64,000 bases of DNA from Thinopyrum elongatum. Lineage: Eukaryota; Streptophyta; Magnoliopsida; Poales; Poaceae. A program made the position numbers and the translations under genes. Below the pieces are notes generated by a model that was given only the letters and a program-made list of their open reading frames with translations, was not told the DNA's origin and did not search any database. Of the stretch, positions 12,576 to 24,629 are shown in pieces (the first letter of the stretch is position 1; each line of letters opens with the position of its first letter). The stretch is taken from NCBI GenBank assembly GCA_011799875.1, contig CM022297.1:362146921-362210920 (forward strand), given 5' to 3'.

Positions 12576-14606
12576 CTTCCCCCGACGCCTCGGGCTCTCC
12601 TGCCACTTCCCCCCCCACTCGCTCTCCCCCTCTCCGCCTCCCTCTGGCCTCGCTCCCCTCCTCCACATCCACCACGACCACGCCATTGTGGCCATGGTCG
12701 CCGCATAGCCGCGACCACCGCTGTCCTCGCGCCTTGCTACTGTGTCCGTTCGCCCCGCCGACGCCCGCTACACCTCCTCGTCCAACGAATGTGAATCGAA
12801 GAGCCCCGCATCGCTGGATCCGCCATTATCTTCTTCCCCGTCGGCCCCGGTGTTCTTCTCTGACTCTGGCCACCTCGAGTCATCCCTGGGCCTTCCCAGC
12901 AATGAGAGTGAGCCCCCGCTCCTCCTTCCTTTCCGCCCTAGCCCTCTCTATAGCCGTAGCCACCCCGCCTCGTTGCCATGCCCCGCCGTCCACCATGGCC
13001 ACCGTACGCACGCCGTGCATGCTCCCGAGGGCCTGTGCCAGCCGCTAGCGCGCTCCAGAGCGCCCACAGCACCTCCTCGAGCCCACACTGACCCCCTAGT
13101 CCGCCCCGTCATGTTCTCGAACGGAGCCCGAATGCTGCCGCCACCCTCGCCGCTCACTGCCGTCGCTGCCAACCTCCTCCGGCGACGCCACCCCCACCAT
13201 CCGACATGGCTCGCTTCGCTCGTTCGGGCGAGCCCAACCACGCGCCAAATGGTGGGCCGTAGGAAAATCCCAGCGAGCTCCCGAGCTGCTCCGCCACGGG
13301 AAGGGTCGCCGGAGCCCTCTCCGGTGCTGCGCTGACGTGGTGCTGCTATGGCCCACCCATGGGCCACTGCCAGTGGGTCCCAAGGGGCCCAGCTGACTCG
13401 TTGACCCCCGTCAACTTGCTAACTGGGCAAGCCCCAGTCACTGACTGGTGGCCCCCCCTAAAACTAATTAAATTAAGCTAATTAGTCACTGACTAGTGGG
13501 CTCCTGTTAGTTAATTAACTAAATTAGTTAAGTTGAACCTGTTAGATTAGCTCAGTCACTGACAGTGGGGTCCCACATGTCAGTTTGACCAGTCAACAGA
13601 CTGTGTTGACTGCTGATGTCATGCTGACATAATAATCTAATTTTTTAATTAATTTCATAAAATGTTTAAAACTTTGAAAAATCATATAAAATAATCTATA
13701 AGTCAGGTGAAAATAATCTATATATGAAAGTTGCTCAGAAAAACATAACGAATCCGAATATGCTATCCGTTCATCTGTCATGTGCCTCTAGCACGATGAA
13801 CATGGATCCTTTCCCTCTGATTCATCTGTCCAAAAAATGCCAAATGCTAGGAAAATATTCCCAGATGTTTTCCTGCTTCGTCTGTATCATGTAGCACTGC
13901 GTTAGGTCATCCCTAGCACTGCATATTGCCTTGTCATGCATAGTGATGCATCTGTTTGCTTGATATTTATTGTTTCTCCCCCCTCTTCTCTCCGGTAGAC
14001 ATCGAGACCAACGCTACTGCAGAGTACGACTACACCTCTGACGTCCAGCCACTTGCAGCAGAGCTTCAAGGCAAGCAAACCCCCTTGATCATTCCGATAT
14101 CGCCCATTTCCTTCTCTCTTATGCTTGTATTAGAATTGCTACTGCTTTTGTATGATGATATTCTGATGCATAGGATGCTTTTGTAACCTACTTTTGTACC
14201 TTACCTGCTTATCCTATATGCTTAGTGTAGGTTCGTTAGTGACCCCTCACCTTGTCCCCGTTGCCCCCGCTGTATGACCGGTGACTCGATCAACATGATC
14301 GACATTCAGGGCCCGACACATCACATTACACCCCCTTAGTTGTACGACACTGCAGGGCTACTATCGAGTGCCGAGGGTGATACCTCGCATAGCACTTCTG
14401 ATGAGATCTCTGTAGTGTAGTTAATCGACCGTGGTCTACGAAGGGTGATTCCTCCTTCACCACTATCTGATAACGACTCTGCCGTGCAACCCATCAAGAG
14501 TGAACCATCAAGGGTGATTCCTCCTTAGTTCACCTTGATGGTTACATCAAGTGGAATCCATCGAGGGTGATTCCTCGGATTCCCCCTTGGTGTTATGGAC
14601 ACACGC
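12576..14606 (+). mobile_element. E1 piece 2: GC-rich then AT-rich LTR-type sequence
   Basis: Continuation of 4807-5502 after element B. 12580-13380 is very GC-rich and open in several frames by composition only. 13400-13620 has short repeats of TCACTGACTGGTGG / TCACTGACTAGTGGG and AATTAA stretches. 14370-14580 carries four spaced copies of GAGGGTGATTCCTC-like sequence. It is interrupted at 14607 by E2; joining 14601 to 59132 gives a sensible continuous text (TTATGGACA-CATGGTTAC). No supported gene. Confidence 0.6.
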
Positions 14607-15511
14607 TGTCGGTGCAACAAACATTCGCGTTTGGTTGCCTGGACTTATACACAGGCGTGCTGGCATTGCGTGCGCTAGGCCAAGCCAGAAGACCCGCTCT
14701 TCGTGAGATCAAGGAGCGGATCAAGAAGACCAAGACAAGCAAGACAACAAGGCATCACCTTGGGAAGGCCTCCCTTGCCAGGCGGGAGAGCCTGGCAGGG
14801 TCGAGGCCGCCTCAGGGACAAGTCCAAGATTTCCCCGGCAAGCTTGCCGTGTCCACCAAGGACAAGAATTCACGCCAAGGCACCACCGCTCCACCGCACC
14901 ACAACGCAAATCACTCATCAATGTGGTGTCGAGCCCCCAAGTGATTAAGTGGCTTCTGCTAAGCACGTGGCAGCCCATGGAAGACAGATTATCCTCATGT
15001 CACACCTATCCAGAGGCGTGTCAAGCAGATAAGCAAAAGAGGGTTAAGCGGCACGGCAGGCTTGCCTATTTTCGCCCTCAGCATGACACCTAGTAGTGCA
15101 TTTAATGCACTTCGTCCTAACTGCCAAGGTTAGGTATGATAGCACTGTTAGCTATCTAATCACCAGATAAAGACTACTTTGCCACTGTGGTCACCCCTTA
15201 AGCTATAAAAGTAGGTCCAAGGCTCACTAGCAAAGGATTGGGACCCTTGCACACTTGTATGCGCGTAGCTGCTCTCCCCGAGGCCACCTTGTCGGGCTTG
15301 AGCGCTGCGTGCTCATCGTGTTCCTCCATCCAATCCACCAAAGCAGGAGTAGGATTTTACGCTTCCCAGCGGCCCGAACCTGGGTAAAAACCCCTAGCAT
15401 CACCACCGTCATGTTTGTCCATGGCCTCTGCTCTTTGTGCAATGTGATCTTCCCCCTTGCCAAACCACAAGGGGCCGATGGCCCCATAGGTGATCGTGTC
15501 ATCCCACGACA
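14607..15511 (+). repeat. 5' LTR of E2
   Basis: 905 bp, TGTCGGTGCAACAAAC...CCCACGACA, matched by 47991-48363 plus 58595-59131. A TATA box CTATAAAAG is at 15203-15211, 36 bases upstream of GGATTGGGACCC, a plausible transcript start area. Confidence 0.92.
15203..15211 (+). promoter_or_regulatory. TATA box in E2 5' LTR
   Basis: CTATAAAAG, conserved at 58823-58831 in the second LTR copy, about 300 bases before the LTR end. Confidence 0.65.
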
Positions 15512-15515
15512 TCTT

Positions 15516-15533
15516 TGGCGCGCCAGGTAGGGG
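15516..15533 (+). other. Primer-binding site of E2 (tRNA-Arg type)
   Basis: TGGCGCGCCAGGTAGGGG, four bases after LTR1. It matches the complement of the 3' end of a plant tRNA-Arg as I remember it. This fixes the + orientation. Confidence 0.8.
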
Positions 15534-15599
15534 TGGAGCGTTTGCGCGAACCTGAGGTTGTGAACAGCGCGTCCATCATCATCATCATCGTCTTCATCC

Positions 15600-17162
15600 A
15601 TGGCGCCCAAGAAGAAACCCGGCGCTACCGCGCACCCTTCCGCTTCGAAGACCCCCTCTCACGCAGCCGCAGACGCCATAGGTGCCACGGTGGCGCTGGG
15701 CGAGGTGGGTACCGCGGGAGACACGACCGGTGTAGGCGGCGCCGTCATTGTGTCCCCCGTGGATGAAGCAGGAGCGGGAGGCGCCGGGGGAGGACAGCAT
15801 CAACAACACCCCAACGGGCATGACCCTCAAGCTGTGGGTGGAGGGGATGTTCAGCCCCCACCACCCCGCTGAACTAGCAGGCGCAGCCGCAGCAACGACG
15901 CCCATTCTGGTGCGAGTCATGACCCTCTAGCCGTGCCTGCCACCGGCGTGGCCACTGGGCACGCACCTTGCCCGAAGCAGGGCGGGCAAGGTGGAGCGCC
16001 AAATGGGGGTGTCGATCTCCGAGCGCGGCCCACTCAACACCAGACTGCCTTGGCGACTAGTTCGCGATGGCACAAACGCGGCGGCGCCCCTGCTAGTACC
16101 ACCAGGAGTCGAGCGATGTCGCGGTCTGCCTCGTCGGCTGCGCCGAGCACAGCTACGGAAGCCATGGCACGAGCCCAACTCTTACTGAGATTCCCGCCGG
16201 CGGCTGATCAAATGGATGAATGGAGGGCCACCATCCAGAGTTTGATTGGTTTCACTGAAGCTATAAAGTCGCAGCAGGCAGAACCATCGCGGCACCCGCG
16301 AACAGTACCAACAGCCCGGGCTGATGGCCGTGTCGAGGAGACCGCGCTGACGGTGCAATCTCCTCCATGACTGTAGACCCAGAGGCGGCAGCAGCAAGAA
16401 CAGCGTGTCCGTGAGCCTGACGAAGCATCGATGGCCTCTTCTGATCCGCGAGCCCATCGGTACCAGTGGCAGGTCATGGAGGATCAGCGGAGGGAAGATG
16501 CGCCCATCACCATAGAGCGACGCCGGGAGACTCGCTGTCAATCTGACAGGCGAAATGATCCAGACATTGATGAACCCATGCCCAATGATGGCGGGTACTT
16601 GCCTTACGAGGTTAGTTGCCCCGCCTTCACTCGTGAGCTGCGGCAAGTCCGCTGGCCATCTGCCCATGTCTTCAAGCCTGAATTACCAGAAAAATATGAT
16701 GGAAAGCTAAACCCAGCAGAGTTCTTAAGCATTTACACTATTGCCGTTCAAGCTGCCGGGGGCAGGGATGAAAATGTGTTCGCCAACTACTTCCCTTTGG
16801 CACTCAAGCCAAACATGAGGTCATGGCTGATGCACCTACCAGAGAATTCCATTTCATCATGGGCTGACTTGTTCAACAAATTTGTTGGCGCCTTCACGGG
16901 TGGCCACCAAGAGCCAGGATGGCCCAGTGACCTGCAAGTCCTTCCACAGAAGGAAGGGGAAAGCTTGCGGAAGTACATGCAAAGGTTCAGTCGAGTACAC
17001 CGCAACATTCTAGAGATACATCCAGCAGCTGTGATTACCGCGTTCCATTCGAACATGCGCAATAGAAGGATACGGTCCAAGATGAACGTCCGGCTACCCA
17101 AGACTAACAATGAGTTGTACATGTTAGCAGATAAATGTGCTCGGGCGGAGGAGGGAAGGTGA
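15600..17162 (+). pseudogene. E2 Gag, interrupted by stops
   Basis: Seen: the ATG at 15600 (after a CATCATCAT run) opens an alanine/glycine/proline-rich N-terminal region. The same frame continues through stops at about 15870, 16368, 16374 and 17160. The Gag core lies at about 16640-17100: WPSAHVFKPELPEKYDGK, then FANYFPLALKPNMRSWLMHL, then SWADLFNKFVGAF, LRKYMQRFSRVHRNI. These are typical of plant Ty3/gypsy gag (PF03732 type). After the 17160 stop the frame goes on into a lysine/arginine-rich region and a Cys/His cluster (CADCREATAV, YCKIHRTKGHDLQEYH, about 17352-17454) that serves as nucleic-acid-binding region. At least four nonsense changes make it non-functional. Confidence 0.85.
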
Positions 17163-18293
17163 CTCCCCAGAGAAGAGGATGGCGTCGAGGTCGATTCAGA
17201 AAATGACGACAAAGCCGCCAACCCGAAATGGAGGAACCGGAAGTGCAATAAAAAGCGCAAGGATAAGTCAGTATTGGCCGTTGAGAGCCTTGGCAGCCTC
17301 AGCACTGGCAAGAAGGCCAAAATCGAAGCCCCCGGCAAGGAAGCTATCGCGTGCGCTGATTGCCGGGAGGCTACGGCGGTAGATAAAGCTGAGAAGTCCG
17401 ATGGGCCATATTGCAAGATCCACCGCACCAAAGGTCACGATCTCCAGGAATACCACCAGGTCAAACAGCTTGTCAAGAAGCAGAAGGCAGAATATGAAAA
17501 AAGAGACAGGGAGAAAGACCAAGAGGGTGCTGGAGGAAAAGGCCGTGGCAGTAGAGGGGGCCGCCGCGGCAAGGCCCCACAGCAAAAAGAGAAACCTGCT
17601 AGAGGCCGTGAGAAGAAAGAAGAAGATGGTGAAAGTGATGAAGGGGATGAGGAAGAAACCAGCGAGCAAAAATTCCAGAAAGCAACTAAAGCCATGTGTA
17701 TTGACGGAGGTGCATCTTTGCACTCCTCTAACCGCCAGCTCAAGCAATGGGCGCGAGAGGTCAATGTCATGGAGCCAGCTGCAGACTCCCAGAAACCGCT
17801 CAAATGGTCCCGCACGCCTATCATCTTTGATGAAGAGGATCACCCCGACCGCACTACCGCGGTAGGGTGTTTGCCGTTGTTGGTCTCCCCAATGATCCGC
17901 AACCTCAAAGTCACAAATATGCTAGTTGACGATGGGGCTGGGTTGAATCTGATCTCCCCCAAAGTGGTCAGCAAGCTGTAGATCCCTGATGAAGAGATCG
18001 AGATTACCGATACGTTCCAAGGAATTAACCCCGGCAGGAGCCGTCCTAAGGGAAAAATCACGCTGTCGGTGATGTTTGGCTGGGAGCTGAACTACCTGAC
18101 CAAGAGGGTTGTGTTTGACATGGTTGAGCTTCCCTTGCCATACAACGGGATCCTTGGTCATCCAGCTCTGGCGAAATTCATGGCAGCATCCCATTATGCT
18201 TACAACACTTTGAAGATGCCAGGACCGTTGGGCGTCATTTCCATTCCATCAGATGAGAAAGACGCAATTATATGTGTGGATCAGATGTATTGA
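17163..18293 (+). pseudogene. E2 Gag C-terminus and aspartic protease
   Basis: Same frame as gag. A very basic/acidic low-complexity linker (17500-17680, GGRGKAPQQKEK, then DEGDEEE) is followed by the protease: MLVDDGAGLNLISPKVV at about 17920-17970 carries the D-x-G-A active site in the form DDGAGLN, and PLPYNGILGHPALAKFM (about 18130-18180) is the C-terminal ILGRP-like block. Stops interrupt at 17979 and 18291. The protease would cut the Gag-Pol polyprotein. Downstream, near 18400, the reading frame shifts by one before RT. Confidence 0.82.
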
Positions 18294-18424
18294 GACGCGG
18301 TAGCAGCTGAGGCAGCTGAAGCTACGACTCCTGCCAAGGAGGCAAAGAAGGGAAAGAAAGCTAGCAGTGATGCCGGCAAAACTCCGGGAAGCACGCCTCT
18401 TCGGAGTGCGCCGCGCCTGTTGAG

Positions 18425-20146
18425 GACCTGCCGGAGAGTTCCACTAGCAAAAAGCCTAAGGCTACTCCACCTGCTATGAAAAGGATCCCGGCAAGGCAGG
18501 ATGGCACGGACGGTACGTTCGCCATCAGCGCCACCCTTGATGACAAATAGGAAAGCGCGCTCGTTGCCTTCTTGCGGGCGAATGTTGATGTGGCTTGGCA
18601 ACCATCTGACATCCCTGGTGTTTCCAGGGAGGCAATCGAGCACCACCTTGCTGTCTTCCCTCACGCCCGGCCCGTCAAGCAAAAGGTTAGGAAGCAAGCT
18701 TTAGAGCGGTAGCAGTTCATTGCCGAGGAAATCAAGAAACTTGAAGCAGCTGGTTTGGTCAGGGGAGTGCTGCATCCAACATGGTTAGCAAACCTAGTGG
18801 TAGTGCGCAAGGCAAATGGGAAATGGAGGCTATGCATTGATTTCACAGACCTGAACAAAGCATGCCCGAAAGACCCTTTCCCCCTGCCGCGCATCGACCA
18901 GATCGTAGACTCCACTTCCGGGTGTGATCTGCTTTCCTTTTTGGATGCATACTCCGGATACCATCAGATATTCATGTCCAAGGAAGATGAAGAGAAGACC
19001 ACATTCATAACTGCATGTGGCACATACTGCTTTGTACGCATGCCTTTCGGGTTAAAGAGTGCTGGATCCACTTTTGCAAGAGCAGTACAGATTGGTTTCG
19101 AACCACAGCTACACAGAAACATAGAAGCATACATGGATGATATAGTGGTCAAAACCAAGGACAAATCAACGCTCATTCAAGATTTGGAAGAGACCTTTGC
19201 AAACTTGCGCAAGATCAACTCGAAATTGAACCCTGAGAAGTGTGTGTTTGGTGTTCCCTCCGGCAAGCTACTTGGCTTCTTTGTGTCTCACAGAGGGATA
19301 GAGGCCAACCTCGACAAGATCAAAGCAATTGAGCAGATACAAGCACCCAAGACTGCCAAGGATGTGAGGCGCTTAACTGGATGCATTGCCGTGTTAAGTA
19401 GGTTCATTTCCAAGTCTGTCGAACATGCCTTGCCTTTCTTCAAAATTCTGAAGAAGGCAGGTCTGATGAAGTGGACCCCGGAGGCAGAAGCAGCGCTGCA
19501 GGACCTAAAAGCCTTCCTTTCCTCTGCTCCCACCATAGTCGCTCCTAAACCACAAGAGCCGTTGCTGCTGTACTTAGCGGCAATGAACCAAGTGGTTAGT
19601 GTAGCGTTGGTGGCGCAGCGGGAGGTGGATGAGGAAGCAGTTGCTGCAGCTACCCCCTCCAGGGACGAAACTGAATCAGTCACGGCAGAGTTGGAGGTGA
19701 ATCAAAAGGGAGCAGAGCAAGTTAGCGAAGGTGATCACAAGACCACGTCAAAGAAGAAAGTGGTGCAACGGCCAGTGTACTTTGTCAGCTCCCTGTTACA
19801 GGGGGCTAGGTCAAGATACTCTGCAGTGCAAAAGCTAATCTTCAGCCTCATCATGGCCTCGAGGAAATTGCGCCACTACTTCCAAGCCCATGAGATCACA
19901 GTTGTCACCCGTTTTCCACTACAGCGCATACTGAGGAACCCTGAAGCTACTCGCAGGATAGTTGAATGGGCATTAGAGCTGTCGAGCTTTGGCTTGAAGT
20001 ACGAAAGTACCTCAACCATTCAGAGCAGAGCATTGGCGAAGTTCATTGCAGAATGGATGCCTACTCCAGATGAAGAAATACCAGAGACAGTTATCCCCAG
20101 CAAAGAAGCGCCTCAGGGGGGAGACAGAAGCGGGAGAGTCCAGTGA
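18425..20146 (+). pseudogene. E2 reverse transcriptase and RNase H, truncated pol
   Basis: Seen: frame 2 from about 18425, with stops at 18548 and 18710, then open to 20146. RT motifs in order: KANGKWRLCIDFTDLNKACP (about 18810-18870), LSFLDAYSGYHQI, VRMPFGLKSAGSTFARAV, and the catalytic YMDD box at 19130-19141 (YMDDIVVK). RNase H follows with the LLLYLAAMNQVVSVAL block (about 19563), RPVYFVSSLLQGARSRY and MASRKLRHYFQAHEI. The order and sequence fit a Tat/Retand-type gypsy lineage, where a second RNase H and integrase should follow; both are absent. The frame ends in a short divergent tail just before the junction with unrelated DNA. The RT catalytic residues are intact. Confidence 0.9.
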
Positions 20147-20680
20147 GCTGCAGTAAGTGGAGGCGAGGAGGAAGGAGGTTGTTTTTGGGATCGTACCTCT
20201 TCAAGAAATATGGGCTTTTCCTCGCAAAAAACAAAAACAAATGGGCTTTAAGATGGATAGGCTTTTGTATCAACCTAGTCGGCTGCCCGTGTTTCGTACT
20301 GGATGGCCTTGTACTAGAGGCAGCCCATTAGAGACACTCTCCAACTCTTTAGCTTATTGCCCATTCGAAAGAAAAAAAAAGAGATGCCTCCAGCTTATGG
20401 CTCCTCATCGGTAACATTTTTCAACTTGGAAAAAAAGTTATAGCTCCTTCTCGGGCCGGCTTGGCATCCACCAAATTAGAGGATGCGGTACTGCATGCAG
20501 ACACTCACACTGGTCATTGCGCGGCAAAATGAGGGGTCAAATAACAGGCCCACAATATAGATTGTAAAGGTTGAGACGCTAGTCAACATTCACACTAAAC
20601 TAAGTTTCACAACATACGGTATGCATACTAGCTAACATTCACAAGCACTTAAGTGCAGCATGTTTACACATCTAAATGAT
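20147..20680. other. Breakpoint between E2 pol and unrelated DNA, then non-coding sequence
   Basis: After the RNase H tail the E2 sequence becomes unrecognisable; the exact breakpoint is somewhere in 20118-20340. The following bases are non-coding, A-rich in places (AGAAAAAAAAAGAG at 20368). I see no TIR, no target duplication and no gene. Confidence 0.5.
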
Positions 20681-23215
20681 TCACAAGACTATAACCAAGA
20701 CAAAGCTGTGAGAAGGTGTAGAATTAAAGAAAAAATGATCGATGCTTCTCTGAGCAAAGGGCCTCCCTACGCACGTACATGCTTCTTTCTGCTCAATGTT
20801 GCGTGCACTTTGAGCATGTTGGCAACTCCACAGCTAGCTTGATGGCTCATCTTGCAATTTACGCTAACACATTGCAGCAAACAGAGGAGGCAATAGAGAT
20901 CACTCAACATCAGACCATTTTGTGCAGTTCCACTGAAATCATCTTCATTGTCCTGAATGTGAAAAGATAGGAAAGCAATAGCTGTACTTAAATGGTGTCG
21001 CAAAACAGTAGCACATATCAATAGCTCGGCATGACAAAACACGATCATCTGGACGAAGGGGCACTGACCTGTGTGAGGAAGATTATGCATAATTTTATAG
21101 GTGGTTAGTTGATTTCCACCTTGGGATCTCCTATGATGGCACGGAGGAAATTCTATGGAATCGATGAGTGCAATTCCTTCCGTGTGGCTGTAGGAAGTTT
21201 GTCCGACTAACCCCATTATATTTTTTGTTCAGTTCCACTAAAATAATGCACCACTATTTGCATGACCCCTACTCGCCGGCGAGGCCATCAATGACTCGGT
21301 CTCTTTTATCTTGCATTGACGGCGCGACTGCAGTGCTTGTTTGCTCCTCCACACATGACAGGCTCGTTCCACACTACAATCAGCAAGTTAATGTATGAAT
21401 AAGATTATTTCATCTTGCGTTGGTCATTCTACCTAGTTACGAATGTAGGAATACCTGGAGCACCGTGAGGTTAGCTGACAGCAGGTTACACTAAAATTGA
21501 GGTTTGTGCTTCCGTTTGCACAAATAAGACACCATATGGAGATAGACAACCCTATTTGCACAAATATGTAACAGGGTTACTTAACCAGTGTCATTTTTTT
21601 GCAGCGGCATATGATTAACAGCAGCATCTCATAGGTTATCAATGGCATTACACTGACAGTATGAAAAAGTGCCATTAACTAAGAAGTGCCATCACATCAA
21701 ATCAACACTGGCACTAGATTAACGGGGGCTTACATTAACATGCATAACAATAGCATTATTACTCTATGATGACAGATTGACAGTAGCACTTGATCAATAC
21801 GTACGTGCACGGTTAACAGGAATGATCATTCTAACAAAGGGTGATACGGAAAGGAGAAATACATCATCGTGTCAACCATTGTGCAGTTCCACAGAGATGT
21901 GGCTATGTTACCAGTGTCAGATTTTAGTGTAACGGCCGAAAAAACTCTTTATGAGAAATAAAGCAAGACAGAAGCATTTCATAAAATGGTGGTGGCATTG
22001 ATTCAGTTTATCAATGGCAATAGATTAACTGCAGATAACTTAACAGTGACATCACATTAATAGTGGCATTGTTTCATTTTACCTGTGATGTTAGATTAAC
22101 AGCAGCAGTAAGGGCATAGGGACAGGGGAGGCACAAGCACGTTTTACATCCACCGAGGCATAAAGTGGTGAGGCATAGGTGTTGTCGAGTGCGGCAAACA
22201 TGCAAAGCATGTCTGGATTTGTGCCTTTTTTGTTGTCGTCAGTGACCTTTCCTATGTGACCACAGGAAATCTAGACGTGCTCATTCTCGGTTGCATTGTC
22301 GACCCAACCCCCCCCCCCCCACTTTCTGTCCTTTTTGGACCAAGAGACCGGTCAGGCCAGCATCTTTATTTCCCTTTCCAACCAAGAGATTGGTTCATTA
22401 GCCAGTATCTGCGGTACCTTTTTTCCTCTAATATTAAAAATTTAGGTGTTGTTCGAGTGTTCGACAAGCCGACAGAGCTAGCTACATGGGGAGCTTTGTA
22501 ATACTAGAAGAATATCCACATGCAGGATGCAGCGACGTGGGGAGTAATCCTAACTTGATGAAAAAAATGATATAATGACGTGGGGAGCTGGGCCATTATG
22601 ACAAGGCCGGTTCTAAAAGAAGTTATATCTCCGGTCGGCGGGATGTGGCAAGGCGGTCGGCGGGATGTGGCGAGGCAGTCGGCAGGATCTGCTAACACGA
22701 CGGCGGGGAGCAAGGGTGCGGAGGACCTCCCACACTGGCGCCAGGTCAGAGAAGACGGCACGCAATGGCTCCCTCCCTTGCCACTGGCGACCACCAGCGG
22801 AAAGGGTCCGATCGGATCTGTGACAACCAGTGAGAAGAGAGAGAGAGAGACAAGGAGAGTGGACACCGCCGTCTTGTTTAGATCTGGATAGGGTGAGAGA
22901 GTGAGAAGAAGAGAGCAACCCTAGCAAGCAAGTCCCGAAGTGGAGTAGTAATTGTTTTTCTCTCCTAGCGATCACTTTAAATTGAATGCGCAGGGAGCCA
23001 TCTTCTCATTTAACGTACCAGTAAAAAGAAACTCGATCAATAACCGCGCCACCACGTTAAGGTCGCACTTGATATGGCTGACATTTGGTCCCAGACCCCA
23101 CATTAAGTGGACAACTAGATGTGCCAAATTGTCACCTTACCTGCCTTTTCGTGTGCAAATGCGCTCCACCGTGAGTGTACCCGCGTGTGTGCGTGAGGGG
23201 AGAGTGAAGTCCGAT
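20680..23215. repeat. Segment P1 of a duplicated, mostly non-coding block
   Basis: Blocks of P1 recur, in the same + orientation but diverged, in P2 (29940-31320). Examples: GTGAGAAGGTGTA (20708 / 29999), CATTTTGTGCAGTTCCA (20917 / 30157), ATCCACATGCAGGAT (22512 / 30703) and GCTCCACCGTG...TGTACCCGCG (23163 / 31279). The first part (20752-20880, ending in GCGTGCACTTTGAGCATGTTGG) recurs at 26600-26735. 21590-22115 is a degenerate short-repeat tract. 22850-22970 read on the minus strand looks like a pyrimidine-rich 5' leader. No ORF is convincing. Confidence 0.65.
21590..22115. repeat. Degenerate short-period repeat tract
   Basis: Repeated variants of AGATTAACAGCAGCA, AGTGGCATT and CATCACATTAA recur every 30-60 bases (for example about 21612, 21640, 21672, 21712, 22008, 22050, 22096). 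Spacing is irregular, so this is not a clean satellite. No coding potential. Confidence 0.6.
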
Positions 23216-23327
23216 TTATAAACCTTGAGGTTGTAGAGCTAGTCAGAAATAAACCCTCACCTTTAAATCACTGAAGTTTGAACCCTATCCTCTGTAATCC
23301 CGGTCATTTTTAACCTTAAGGGCGTGT

Positions 23328-23449
23328 GCGGTTCAAGGGGTTTTAACGGGGATTAATAGGGATTGTGGGGGATTAAATCACGTACAAGCCAAATTCCCCT
23401 CCATTCCTCTCCAAACCCCTTGGGAGGAGGTTGAACCGAACAAGGCCTA
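23328..23449. mobile_element. Possible small MITE
   Basis: The ends GGGCGTGTGCGGTTCAAGGGG and GAGGTTGAACCGAACAAGGCC are imperfect inverted repeats around a 120-bp body that is itself rich in GGGGATTAATAGGGATT. No clear target duplication. It lies directly before another MITE remnant. Confidence 0.45.
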
Positions 23450-23640
23450 AGACTAACCATAGTGGGAGTAATTTCAACAGTAACATCGGGTCCAACTCAG
23501 CAAATTCGCCTATGTGGCAACTAGTTAATGAGGAGAGAGGTAAATTGAGTAACTTAGCTAGTTACTCATTCTATGAGTAACATCACACATACCAAAACAA
23601 AATGACTCTATAACCTAATAAATGAAGCTTTGCATGACAC
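23450..23640. mobile_element. Truncated copy of the MITE at 25033-25312
   Basis: Shares GACTAACCATAGTGGGAGTAA, GTGGCAACTAGTTAATGA and TGCATGACACTAC with the full copy, but lacks the closing inverted repeat. Confidence 0.6.
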
Positions 23641-23790
23641 TACACGTGCGATGACCACTGGAGCAATCCACTCAGGTTGTACGTAAACATGTTTATGCTC
23701 TTCATTCATGATTTTTAGTACAAATAGGATGCACATGGTGATGTCATCCTCATACCAGCCACTATTGATGGATGGCCACGCAGCATCGTT

Positions 23791-24150
23791 GTGCTCACCT
23801 CCAACTGCAACCCGAGTTGCGCATGCAGCAACTACGACTGCAATGAGGTACTAGACGCACAAGGCATGTTGTTGGTGCTGCTTCATGAGCTACCGAGCCG
23901 TCTAGACGAGCGCGCGGTAATGGCCATCACCTGCGGAATGAAGGACGACGTTCTTTTGCCACATCCTGGCCATCACAAAGGTGGTGACGCACTTTGCGGG
24001 GTTGTCAGAGACGGTGTCCGTCGTCCCACTCCAGCGACGGACAACGCTCACCCGAGAGCGCGAACGTGGACGCAAATTCATGCAAACACGGCCAGATTTC
24101 ATATATACATGACGGATTTCATTACATTTACATTAAATAAGATGTGCTAG
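23791..24150 (+). CDS. Unrecognised 119-aa ORF in Q1 (doubtful)
   Basis: The open frame MLTSNCNPSCACSNYDC... is cysteine-rich at its N-terminus and histidine-rich in the middle (HPGHHKGG). I recognise no family. It lies in a GC-rich stretch absent from the paralogous Q2 segment. It could be a fragment of a captured or decayed gene, or a chance frame caused by composition. No promoter or splice evidence. Confidence 0.15.
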   Translation: MLTSNCNPSCACSNYDCNEVLDAQGMLLVLLHELPSRLDERAVMAITCGMKDDVLLPHPGHHKGGDALCGVVRDGVRRPTPATDNAHPRARTWTQIHANTARFHIYMTDFITFTLNKMC

Positions 24151-24198
24151 TCTGGAGCTAAAGGTAGAATTAATATACCTAATCTAAATGGTCGCCGG

Positions 24199-24629
24199 CC
24201 GATCTCTTTGTCCTCCTCCAGCATCCGGCTGAAGAAGAATCGTGCAAGACACCGGCTGTTTTCGTCGGCATCGCCTCGGCGGTGGCCTTCATGGGATACA
24301 ATCGGCAGCGGCCTCCCGTGTTCTACTTCTCCTCGATGATGGCGGTGGGCAGGGACGTGCTGGCCGTCACCTCGTGGACATCCGCGTACCCACGTCACCT
24401 CGTCGACATCCACGACGGCTTCTTTCTCTACCTGCATGGCGCGGCTACACGCGTGTCGACGGCGGATGGCGCAGTTGTAGGCACTGGAGGCGCTGTACGA
24501 TGCGGCGGCGTCGAGGGCAGCGATGATGCCCGTGCCATCGTGCTCCCCAACAAGCCGGTGTGGAGCAACTCTGCACTCTTCCTCGAGCAGGATTGGAGCG
24601 GCCAGCTACGGAACCACGCGCTGGCTTAG
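24199..24629 (+). CDS. Unrecognised GC-rich open frame in Q1, possible gene fragment
   Basis: The frame runs from about 24199 (no ATG there; first ATG at 24282) to a stop at 24629 and gives WSPADLFVLLQHPAEEE, then VFVGIASAVAFMGYNRQRP, PVFYFSSMMAVGRDVLAV, DIHDGFFLYLHGAATRV. It has the balance of a real protein: a short hydrophobic stretch (IASAVAFMG) followed by mixed sequence, and GC-rich third positions typical of grass exons. I cannot name a family. The neighbouring paralogous segment Q2 lacks this stretch. It may be an exon remnant of a host gene. Confidence 0.3.

Noticed and set aside
12686..13383. Several long overlapping open frames on both strands
   Set aside because: The stretch is extremely GC-rich E1 LTR-type sequence; frames are open in many phases at once, low-complexity (Ser/Pro/Arg/Ala), with no domain. 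Composition artefact.
16787..17843. Long minus-strand frames opposite E2 gag (214 and 191 aa)
   Set aside because: They mirror the gag coding sequence; hydrophobic composition is the antisense of a Lys/Glu-rich protein. No domain.
21371..21382. CACACTACAATC as a possible CACTA left terminus
   Set aside because: It lacks the A-run and the following CACC/CACTTCC motif of the right end, has no CTC duplication, and lies inside segment P1.
22580..22975. Open frames on both strands in a GC-rich part of P1
   Set aside because: Paralogous P2 does not preserve the frames; the region looks more like an untranslated leader or promoter on the minus strand.
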